Below, piece by piece: positions 57,384 to 64,000 of a DNA stretch of 64,000 nucleotides. Under the pieces are notes generated by a model. It had not been told where the DNA came from and made no database searches. It saw only the letters and a list, made by a program, of their open reading frames with translations. Position 1 is the first letter of the stretch, and each line of letters starts with the position of its first letter. The translations under genes and the position numbers were made by a program. The DNA is from Acidovorax benzenivorans (GTDB lineage: Bacteria > Pseudomonadota > Gammaproteobacteria > Burkholderiales > Burkholderiaceae_C), in NCBI RefSeq assembly GCF_028680575.1, contig NZ_JAPCKI010000001.1, forward strand, positions 411,781 through 475,780, written 5' to 3'.

Positions 57384-60300
57384 TCAGCTGCGAAGGCTTT
57401 GACGCCGCAAACCCAGCCAACCCATGAGCGCGACCAGCATACCCAGGGCCCAAGGGTTGTTCACGGGAATGGAGGCGGCGCCCAGAAAGAGTGCGGGCGC
57501 AAAGGGATCTCGGATGCTGCCCACGGCATTGTTCGAGTCCCCCACACCGTTGTCCGTCACGGTGTAGACCACAGTCCGGCGATCGGGACTGAGGCTTGCA
57601 CCCGACCATGCAAACCATGTGGACGTGGGGGCTCCGGGGGTCGCAGGCCCAAACTTCCAGAACTGAATCGCGGCAGGCAAAGGGTCTGGATAGACCAGCG
57701 TAAGGGTCACGCTGCCAGGGCAGCCCACAGCCAGGAACTCAAAGCCGCCATGGGGCAGTTGGAGGCTGCCAGGTACGCTGCCAGGAGTCATGAAGCCGGT
57801 GCTACCAGGGGTCAAGGTGCAGCTTGCCCCCCCGCCCGACAAAGTGGCGGTAGCCGTGCCCGCCATTCCAGCGACAGAGCCGGACACTGACAGAACCGGG
57901 GTGACGCTAAAGCTGCGGGAGACCTGGGTGGCAGCAAGGTAACTACCGTTACCCGCCTGGTCTGCGTTGATGGTGCATGTGCCTGCCGTCACGAAAGTCA
58001 GTGCCCCCAAGGAGGTAATGGTGCACACACTGGCGGTGGACGACGTGAAGGTGGGATTCAGACCCGAATCCGATGTGGCTGTGAGCGTGGGTGTGGTGCC
58101 GTAGTTCTGCGCGCCAGGGTTGGCGAACGTAATGGTCTGGGTCGCTTTTGGTGTGACGGAGTTGGACGCGGCAGACGCGGCCCCCGTCCCGGCCGAGTTG
58201 GTGGCGGTCACGGTGAAGGTGTAGGCCATCCCGTTCGTCAGGCCAGTCACGGTGATCGGCGAGCTGGACCCGGTGGCAGTGGCCCCGGCCGGACTGGCGG
58301 TGACGGTGTAGCCCCCAGCGATGATGGCCGAGCCGCCGGTGGAGGCTGGCGCGGTGAACGTGACCGAGGCCTGGGTGTCGCCTGCGGTCGCCGTGCCGAT
58401 GGTGGGCGCCCCTGGCACGATGGCGTTGACGGCGAACGAGCGGCTTACTTGCGACGCGGATAGATAGGTGCCGTTGCCTGCTTGGTCAGCGTTGATGGTG
58501 CAGGTACCTGCCGTCACGAAGGTGAGCGTACCGCCTGTGGTGATGGTACATACGCCAGTTGTCGACGAGGTAAAGCTTACCGGGAGCCCGGATGTGGAGC
58601 TCGCCGTGAGCGTGGGTGTAGTGCCGTAGTTTTGCGCGCCAGGGTTGGCGAACGTAATGGTCTGGGCCGCTTTCGGTGTGACGGAGTTGGACGCGGCAGA
58701 CGCGGCCCCTGTCCCGGCCGAGTTGGTGGCGGTCACGGTGAAGGTGTAGGCCACCCCGTTCGTCAGGCCAGTCACTGTGATTGGCGAACTGGACCCGGTA
58801 GCGGTGGCCCCGGCCGGACTGGCGGTGACGGTGTAGCCCCCGGCGATGATGGCCGAGCCGCCGGTGGAGGCTGGCGCGGTGAACGTGACCGAGGCCTGGG
58901 TGTCGCCTGCGGTCGCCGTGCCGATGGTGGGCGCCCCTGGCACGATGGCATTCACGGTGAACGTGTTGCTGACCGTGGGGGCCGCATTCCACGCGGTATT
59001 ACCGGCCTGGTCGGCATTGATCGTGCAGGAGCCTGCCGTCACGAAGGTGAGCGCACCGCCTGTGGTGATGGTACATACGCCAGTTGTCGATGAGGTAAAG
59101 CTTACCGGGAGCCCGGATGTGGAGCTCGCCGTGAGCGTGGGTGTGGTGCCGAAGTTCTGTGCACCGGGGTTCGTGAATGTGATCGTCTGGCTGCCCTTGG
59201 GGATCACGGAGTTGGATGGGCCAGACGGTGTGCTGGTGCCAACGCCGTTGGTGGCTGTCACGGTGAAGGTATAGGCCGTGCCGTTGGCCAGTCCGGTCAC
59301 CGTTGCTGTACAGGCCGCAGGCCCTGCGCAAGAGCCAAAGGCTCCGCCTGGGTTGGCGGTGGCGGTATAGGTGGTGATGGCGGAACCACCGTTGCTGCCC
59401 GGTGCGGTGAAGGTCACGTTCGCCTGTGCATCGCCCGCCGTGGCCGTGCCGATGGTAGGAGCGCTAGGCGCTGTGAGAATGCTGACGGTGTGCGTGCTGC
59501 CACCGCTGTAGGCGGGCACGGAATTGCCCACGCCATCGACGATATCGGTGCCTCCATTCAGGTTGACCTTGAGCGTTCCCGAGCCGCTGATGCCACTGAT
59601 GTTCACGTTGACGGCCGTCCCGCTGCTCGCGGAAACACTCGCAATGCTGCCAGCGGCCGACCCCGTGTTCATGAGCGTGAAGTCGTCGGTGGAAATGTTG
59701 GCCACCGCCTCGCTGAAATTCACCGTAAAGGCCATGCTGGTGTCGCCGCTGCCGGGCGAGCCGCTCACAGCGATGCTGCTGACGGACGGTGCGATGTTAT
59801 CCACCGTGGCGTTGGTGGTGTCCGTGGTGCTGGTGGCGTTGCCCGCGTTGTCGGTGGCGGTGAAGGCGATATTGCGGTTGGCGGCGGCAATGGCGCCTGC
59901 CACGATGGTGTAGGTCGCCGTCCAGGTGCCAGCGCTGTTGGTGGCTGCCACGGCAGCCCCCCCGCCGAACTGGCTGAAGTTCACCGTCGCGCTGCTGATG
60001 TCGGGGTTGTTGTCGCCGCCAGCGGTATTGTTCCAGGTGGCGGTGACGGTGTCGCCGATCTTGTAGGCCCCACCGGTACCGGACGCGCCCGAGATGCTGA
60101 TGCGGCCATCGGTGACGGTGGGAGCGATGTTGTCCACCGTGGCATTGGTGGTGTCGGCCGTGGTGGTGTTACCGCCAGCGTTGGTGGCTGTGACACTGAC
60201 GTTGCGGTTGGTGATGTCGATGGCGCCCGAAGTGATGGTGTACGTGGCCGTCCAGGTGTTGCTGCTGTTGGTGGCCGCCACCGCAGAGCCACCGCCGAAC

Positions 60301-61706
60301 TGGCTGAAGTCCACGGTCACGCCGGTGATGGAGCTACTATTGTTGTCGCCGCCAGCGGTGTTGTTCCAGGTGGCGGTGACGGTGTCGCCGATCTTGTAGG
60401 CTCCACTGGTACCGGACGCGCCCGAGATGCTGATGCGGGCGTCGGTCACATTGGGCAACGGCGCAATGGCGCCCTGGATGGAGAAGCTACGGAATTCGAA
60501 GAAGGGCTTGGTACCGGAGCCGCCGTTGGTGTCGAACACCAGCTTGAACGCTTTCAGCTTCACGCCCGAGAAACTTGAGAGCTGGCCCGCGCCAAAGGTA
60601 AAGGTCTCGCCCGTGGTCCCCGTCCCGTTGATGATGGACGATGTCACCGTGCTGTTGTCTGGCTTGATGCCGACAATTTGCACATTGGTGAATTGCCCCG
60701 TGCCGTATTCACCAGCCACGAGGCCCGTGAGTTCGAACGCCCCGGTGTTGACTCCATCGGCGGCCACCTGGAAATAGGTGCCTGTAGTGCTTGTGTTGTA
60801 TCCGGTTTGCAGGTACGCAGCAAAAGGCGACGCAGTATAGATACTGATGTTCGAGATGGGGCTACCACCGCTGTCCCAGCCGGTGGCGACAAAATCGGTG
60901 GAGGTCAGATTGGCGTTGTTGTCCATCCAGCCCGTCTGAAAGGTCTTGGTGCCATCCGACGCTACCAGCACGTGCGAGAAGTCCTTCATGGCCTTGTCAG
61001 AGAACGCCATGGTGGTTTCAATGCTCCCGCGCACCACTTCCAGGTTCCAGTCGCCTCCCAGTGTCGTGCTGCCCGTCAGATTGCTGGAGGCTGCCACATC
61101 GAGGCCTGTCTGTTGCTGGAGGATGTCCAGCAGCGCACTGCCTTCGCTGCTGGCGGCCAGATCGCAGCCATAGAACAGCAGGTCTGCGCCAGGGCGCACA
61201 GCCTCACGCAGCGTGGACAGCGCGGCCAACTCCTCGTGGGCGTTCTCGGGTGTGATGCGGCTGTTGCCCAGCAGCAGTACACCAGCGCTGGCATGCGATA
61301 CCACATGGATGGCCGCGAGGTTGCGATGGCCGCGCAAGGCATCGGCCAGCTGCGGCAGGCCGGGTAGGGATGGGTCGATCTCCACGGCCACCACGCCGGG
61401 CTTGAGGCCCCGGTACAGCGTGGCCTTGTCGGCGATGGAGCCGTCGATGACTACCAGTTCGGTGGCGACCGGCGGCTGGAGGATATCCAGCGTGGCAAAG
61501 TCGGTCGGCGCAGCGGCATGCCGGGCCGATGGTTTTGCCTTTTGGGGCGCCGTGATGGTGGGGCTCAAGGCATCTATCTGTAGACGCGCGTGGCTGCGTG
61601 GCTGGTATCCGCCGCGCAAGAGGTAGCCCCCAGCCGCCGTGGCGGCAGCATGGGCGGCAAAGGGAAACAGCAGCGCGGAAAGGCCGCCGAGCAGGGCACG
61701 GTTCAT
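57384..61706 (-). CDS. Giant DUF4347 surface protein with Ig-like/Fn3 repeats and NPWALG C-terminal anchor
   Basis: 1440 residues from ATG 61706, with AAGGA about 8 nt upstream. Signal peptide about 1-20 (MNRALLGGLSALLFPFAAHA). DUF4347 at about 75-240 (ELVVIDGSIADKATLYRGL; AIHVVSHASAGVLLLGNSRI; LLFYGCDLAASSEGSALLDIL; GDWNLEVVRG) resembles caspase-like/leader domains that start big bacterial adhesins. Then come Ig-like repeats of about 105 residues, fibronectin-III-like and MBG-type repeats, and a tail IPVNNPWALGMLVALMGWLG followed by RRQ. Repeat units in the 3' half are nearly identical at 525-nt spacing. ATGA overlap with the sulfotransferase (61703-61706) couples translation. Confidence 0.85.
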   Translation of the reverse strand: MNRALLGGLSALLFPFAAHAAATAAGGYLLRGGYQPRSHARLQIDALSPTITAPQKAKPSARHAAAPTDFATLDILQPPVATELVVIDGSIADKATLYRGLKPGVVAVEIDPSLPGLPQLADALRGHRNLAAIHVVSHASAGVLLLGNSRITPENAHEELAALSTLREAVRPGADLLFYGCDLAASSEGSALLDILQQQTGLDVAASSNLTGSTTLGGDWNLEVVRGSIETTMAFSDKAMKDFSHVLVASDGTKTFQTGWMDNNANLTSTDFVATGWDSGGSPISNISIYTASPFAAYLQTGYNTSTTGTYFQVAADGVNTGAFELTGLVAGEYGTGQFTNVQIVGIKPDNSTVTSSIINGTGTTGETFTFGAGQLSSFSGVKLKAFKLVFDTNGGSGTKPFFEFRSFSIQGAIAPLPNVTDARISISGASGTSGAYKIGDTVTATWNNTAGGDNNSSSITGVTVDFSQFGGGSAVAATNSSNTWTATYTITSGAIDITNRNVSVTATNAGGNTTTADTTNATVDNIAPTVTDGRISISGASGTGGAYKIGDTVTATWNNTAGGDNNPDISSATVNFSQFGGGAAVAATNSAGTWTATYTIVAGAIAAANRNIAFTATDNAGNATSTTDTTNATVDNIAPSVSSIAVSGSPGSGDTSMAFTVNFSEAVANISTDDFTLMNTGSAAGSIASVSASSGTAVNVNISGISGSGTLKVNLNGGTDIVDGVGNSVPAYSGGSTHTVSILTAPSAPTIGTATAGDAQANVTFTAPGSNGGSAITTYTATANPGGAFGSCAGPAACTATVTGLANGTAYTFTVTATNGVGTSTPSGPSNSVIPKGSQTITFTNPGAQNFGTTPTLTASSTSGLPVSFTSSTTGVCTITTGGALTFVTAGSCTINADQAGNTAWNAAPTVSNTFTVNAIVPGAPTIGTATAGDTQASVTFTAPASTGGSAIIAGGYTVTASPAGATATGSSSPITVTGLTNGVAYTFTVTATNSAGTGAASAASNSVTPKAAQTITFANPGAQNYGTTPTLTASSTSGLPVSFTSSTTGVCTITTGGTLTFVTAGTCTINADQAGNGTYLSASQVSRSFAVNAIVPGAPTIGTATAGDTQASVTFTAPASTGGSAIIAGGYTVTASPAGATATGSSSPITVTGLTNGMAYTFTVTATNSAGTGAASAASNSVTPKATQTITFANPGAQNYGTTPTLTATSDSGLNPTFTSSTASVCTITSLGALTFVTAGTCTINADQAGNGSYLAATQVSRSFSVTPVLSVSGSVAGMAGTATATLSGGGASCTLTPGSTGFMTPGSVPGSLQLPHGGFEFLAVGCPGSVTLTLVYPDPLPAAIQFWKFGPATPGAPTSTWFAWSGASLSPDRRTVVYTVTDNGVGDSNNAVGSIRDPFAPALFLGAASIPVNNPWALGMLVALMGWLGLRRQSLRS
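58080..59150 (-). repeat. Tandem 525-nt (175-codon) repeats in the DUF4347 gene
   Basis: 58080-58435 and 58605-58960 match with only scattered substitutions at an offset of 525 nt. The 58490-58620 block matches 59017-59150 at the same offset. They encode alternating Fn3-like and Ig/MBG-type units. The near-identity suggests recent duplication or gene conversion. Confidence 0.85.
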
Positions 61707-62560
61707 GGGGTGTCCTTGTGGGGTTGCGTGTTTTGAACGGGGGCCCGGCGTGGGGCGACGATGCTGGCCGAGGTACCGGTCTGGTCTTGCCAGAAATCCA
61801 TGTCCTGGTACTTTGCAAAAAGATCCGGGGGAAGAATGCTGCGGCGTGGCTTGAACGCGACCTTCTTCTTCACGTCGTGCAGGCCCTTGACGCCCAGGTT
61901 CTGGTCGAACTCGTTCTCCGAATACTCGACGTTGTCGAAGTCGTGCTCGAACCAAGGCTCGCCGATGAAGCGGTAGATCAGCTCCAGCGTGCGCCGGGGG
62001 TGCTGGGTGAGGAGGTCGTAGTCCACCAGCAGCAGCCGGTCGGAATACTCGCCGTAGTAGGCCTCCTTGAGCGCCGTCCAGGCGCTGCCGACCGGGCCGC
62101 CGGAAGACATCATGACCTCGCAGCGCGAGTAGACCGTCTGGCGGCTGCCCGCGTTGTACATGCGGCTGTAGTCGAAGGGGTTCTTGCGGTGGATGACCTC
62201 GAAGCTGTCCATCACCCACGCGGGGTTGCGCACGCAGCAGATCATCTTGAAGCCGTCCACCAGCTCGACCAGTTGGTGCATGCGCGCCGTCCATTGGCGG
62301 TTGGTGTCGAAGATGACGGGCTCGGTCTTGTCGGCGTAGTAGGCGTCGATCAATGCGCGGCAGATGGCTTTACGCTTGGTCGTGTCGAAAAAGGGATAGG
62401 ACTCGCTGCCTGCACCCATCTGCTCCAGCACCCCGTTGACGAGACTGGCCACGGGGCTGCTCATGGCGGCATGAAAGCGCGGGTTTTGGCGCAGGATGCC
62501 AGCGAGCAGGGTGGACCCTGAGCGCGGGAGGCCGGAAAGAAAATGCAGTGTGTGCGGCAT
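61703..62560 (-). CDS. PAPS-dependent sulfotransferase-like protein
   Basis: 285 residues from ATG 62560 (MPHTLHFLSGLPRSGSTLLAG). The 5'-phosphosulfate-binding loop is LSGLPRSGSTLLAGIL (8-23). VIFDTNRQWTARM and ICCVRNPAWVMDSFEVIHR (3'-phosphate-binding type) follow, then VDYDLLTQHPRRTLELIYRFIGEPWFEHD. It overlaps the giant DUF4347 gene by 4 nt and lies just after the tail-collar genes; it may sulfate a surface glycan or protein (inference). Confidence 0.88.
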   Translation of the reverse strand: MPHTLHFLSGLPRSGSTLLAGILRQNPRFHAAMSSPVASLVNGVLEQMGAGSESYPFFDTTKRKAICRALIDAYYADKTEPVIFDTNRQWTARMHQLVELVDGFKMICCVRNPAWVMDSFEVIHRKNPFDYSRMYNAGSRQTVYSRCEVMMSSGGPVGSAWTALKEAYYGEYSDRLLLVDYDLLTQHPRRTLELIYRFIGEPWFEHDFDNVEYSENEFDQNLGVKGLHDVKKKVAFKPRRSILPPDLFAKYQDMDFWQDQTGTSASIVAPRRAPVQNTQPHKDTP

Positions 62561-62631
62561 AGGGGAATGGAGATGTTGAGACGCACCCCTGGACAGCCAC
62601 TGGGCCACCCAGGGACGCTGCGCAGGCAGCG

Positions 62632-63168
62632 TCAGTTGCGCGCGGGGAATATGCCCCACAACGCAATGCAGTAGTTCAACACCAGGAAGGGCTGCCTGTT
62701 CTCGTGGGGCGTGCTCCCGCCATTGGGCAGCAGCGTGTTGGGCTCCATCGCGGTTGAAGGGTTGCCGCCCGTCTGCATGTATTGGATGACACCACTGCCT
62801 CCACGCACGTCGCGGCTCAGGTAGCAAGCGGCGTTGGGCGCGGTCTCGGTGCCAGGATTGTTCATGCCGGTGATCTGGTGGCTGTGGGCTGGCATCTGGG
62901 GCGATAAAAGCGTCACGCTGTCCTCCCCCACCATTTCGCCCAGGGTCCAGGGGCTCAGCCCTGGACCCTGCCCAGCGCCCACCACTACGCGGCCTTGCAA
63001 GTTGGGCAAACCGAACGTGGTTGTTCCATTCCCTCCGTAGGTCGTCCCGAGAATGGAAAACAAGGCCGTGTTGCTCGATATGGCCAACAACTGGCCATTG
63101 CACAGCGCCCAGTCTTTGGGCGCGAAACTGAAGGGAAATGCCCGGATTTCTCCGATGAACTGTTCCAT
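62632..63168 (-). CDS. Phage tail collar-domain protein (MdpB/tail-fibre-like), copy 1
   Basis: 178 residues. Start MEQFIGEIRAFPFSFAPKDW with the collar signature WALCNGQLLAISSNTALFSILGTTYGGNGTTTFGLPNLQGRV. The collar domain gives way to PQMPAHSHQ and an aromatic/Gly C-terminus (YCIALWGIFPARN). Paralogue of the two genes upstream. These proteins resemble tail-fibre/microcystin-dependent proteins, but no other phage genes are here, so they form a chromosomal surface module. Confidence 0.9.
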   Translation of the reverse strand: MEQFIGEIRAFPFSFAPKDWALCNGQLLAISSNTALFSILGTTYGGNGTTTFGLPNLQGRVVVGAGQGPGLSPWTLGEMVGEDSVTLLSPQMPAHSHQITGMNNPGTETAPNAACYLSRDVRGGSGVIQYMQTGGNPSTAMEPNTLLPNGGSTPHENRQPFLVLNYCIALWGIFPARN

Positions 63169-63182
63169 ACGATCCTCCGGGA

Positions 63183-63710
63183 TTAATTGCGGCTCGGAAA
63201 AACGCCTTGCAGCGCGATGATGTAGTTCAGGCCCATGCTGGGCATGATGTTGTCGTGCGGCTGGCTGCCGCCTGACACAGTTACCGCATTGGCCGCGAAG
63301 GCCTGTGGCTGCGGATCGGTGGCGGGTGCGGGGCCATACAAGTTGTCCGAACCCGTTTGCCCAAAAAGCCTGCCGCCCGGTTGGGGGCTGGTTCCCGTGG
63401 CCGTGGTGGCGTTCAGCGCATGGCTGTGCTGCGGCATTTGCGTGGTGAGCAACGTGACGGTCTCGGTGCCGTAGGTTTGCGACAACACGCGATTGCTCAG
63501 GCCCGAGCCGGTCCCCTGACCGACCGGAACGCGGCCCCGCAAATCCGGCACGGCGAAGGTGGTCTGACCGTCGCCACCATAGGTGGTACCGATCAACGCG
63601 AACAAGGCGTCGTTTTCGCTGATGCTGAGCAGGGCTCCGTTACAAAACATCCAGCCCTGGGGCGCGTAATTGCCCGCAAAAAGGCGGATGTCTCCAATAA
63701 AGCTTTCCAT
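63183..63710 (-). CDS. Phage tail collar-domain protein (MdpB-like), copy 2
   Basis: 175 residues, MESFIGDIRLFAGNYAPQGWMFCNG, then ALFALIGTTYGGDGQTTFAVPDLRGRVPVG, QMPQHSHALNATTATG, ending YIIALQGVFPSRN. Clearly paralogous to the 62632 and 63729 genes, with a diverged middle. It is 14 nt upstream of copy 1, so they are co-transcribed. Confidence 0.9.
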   Translation of the reverse strand: MESFIGDIRLFAGNYAPQGWMFCNGALLSISENDALFALIGTTYGGDGQTTFAVPDLRGRVPVGQGTGSGLSNRVLSQTYGTETVTLLTTQMPQHSHALNATTATGTSPQPGGRLFGQTGSDNLYGPAPATDPQPQAFAANAVTVSGGSQPHDNIMPSMGLNYIIALQGVFPSRN

Positions 63711-63728
63711 TCTCGGCCTCCGTTTTAG

Positions 63729-64000
63729 TCAATTGCGAGACGGGAAGATCCCCGCGACGGCGATGCAATAGTTCAGCACCAGCGAGGGCTGCGTGTTGTC
63801 GTGTGGCTGGTTGGCGCCCTGGGGGCTGACGGCTGCCGGAATCAATGGCTGGGCAGGCCCGCCCGCCTCGGCATACACGTTCACCGGGTTACCCGATGCC
63901 ACTGCGTCTGCCACCAATGCACCAGCGAAAGCTGTGGTGTTGCCATTGCCCGAGGCCGCCATCACGGCATGGTTATGTGCCGGCATTTGGTTCGACGACA
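63729..64000 (-). CDS. Phage tail collar-domain protein, copy 3 (truncated by window edge)
   Basis: The last 90 or so codons are seen, ending YCIAVAGIFPSRN like the other copies. The frame continues past base 64000: residues SSNQ lie before the internal MPAHNH. It lies 18 nt upstream of copy 2 on the same strand. Confidence 0.87.
   Translation of the reverse strand, partial: SSNQMPAHNHAVMAASGNGNTTAFAGALVADAVASGNPVNVYAEAGGPAQPLIPAAVSPQGANQPHDNTQPSLVLNYCIAVAGIFPSRN

Noticed and set aside
57384-62294. A 1636-residue version of the DUF4347 protein
   Set aside because: The extra 196 residues lie in another frame of the sulfotransferase gene and lack a signal peptide; ATG 61706 has both an RBS and a signal peptide.

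Overview
The window is GC-rich DNA with the gene content and style of a betaproteobacterium of the family Comamonadaceae (Acidovorax-like). Several lines point there: many Bug-type tricarboxylate-binding proteins, Burkholderiales-type gene neighbourhoods (MFS transporter beside ssb; LysR beside mnmA), a Gram-negative porin, and copies of a short palindromic interspersed repeat of the kind common in that family. Genes are dense, on both strands. No rRNA, tRNA or CRISPR array was seen.

Layout. (1) 1-13288 is a secretion/surface region: the 3' end of a large repeat-rich surface protein, a lipoprotein, and a compact type I secretion operon with TWO tandem ABC ATPase/permeases, one HlyD-type adaptor and one TolC-type channel. 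A decayed IS4-family transposase follows, then a convergent 949-residue RTX protein that is the obvious export substrate. (2) 13586-18278 is a beta-alanine/omega-amino-acid catabolic operon (aminotransferase, DJ-1/PfpI protein, methylmalonate-semialdehyde-type dehydrogenase) with a divergent LysR regulator. (3) 18373-24157 holds an orphan mini flagellar-rod protein, a DUF2061 membrane protein behind a Fur-like site, and an SPFH-SHOCT / DUF4178 / DUF350 / membrane-bound spermidine-synthase-like operon behind a perfect 16-bp palindrome. (4) 24269-31229 carries an MHYT-PAS hybrid histidine kinase overlapping an HD-GYP response regulator, then an FAD oxidoreductase containing an in-frame interspersed repeat, and an L,D-transpeptidase. 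(5) 31292-35845 carries small metabolic genes: GNAT, XRE-cupin regulator, phytase-like esterase, riboflavin synthase, GNAT and Nudix. (6) 35934-50589 is a tri/dicarboxylate utilisation island: tcuR-tcuA-tcuB-Bug; IclR; Bug-CoA ligase-citryl-CoA lyase-SDR; porin-Bug-GalD-like tautomerase; LysR. Three Bug receptors are present but no TctA/TctB membrane partners. (7) 50586-55577 is housekeeping: mnmA, YccA-type Bax-inhibitor protein, a two-TM protein, ssb and an MFS exporter. (8) 55688-64000 is a minus-strand surface cluster: three phage-tail-collar (MdpB-like) proteins, a sulfotransferase, a DUF4347/Ig/Fn3 giant protein, an AraC regulator and a small exported protein. The giant and the small protein share an NPWALG-type C-terminal anchor.

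The most interesting points are: the tandem, asymmetric T1SS ATPases; a short repeat that has become coding sequence in two genes; two 43-bp boxes in the galD/LysR divergent promoter; a T-N11-A palindrome upstream of tcuA; the ligase/citryl-CoA-lyase/SDR module whose lyase lacks the citrate-synthase-type Asp; and the SPFH-DUF4178-DUF350-SpeE island.
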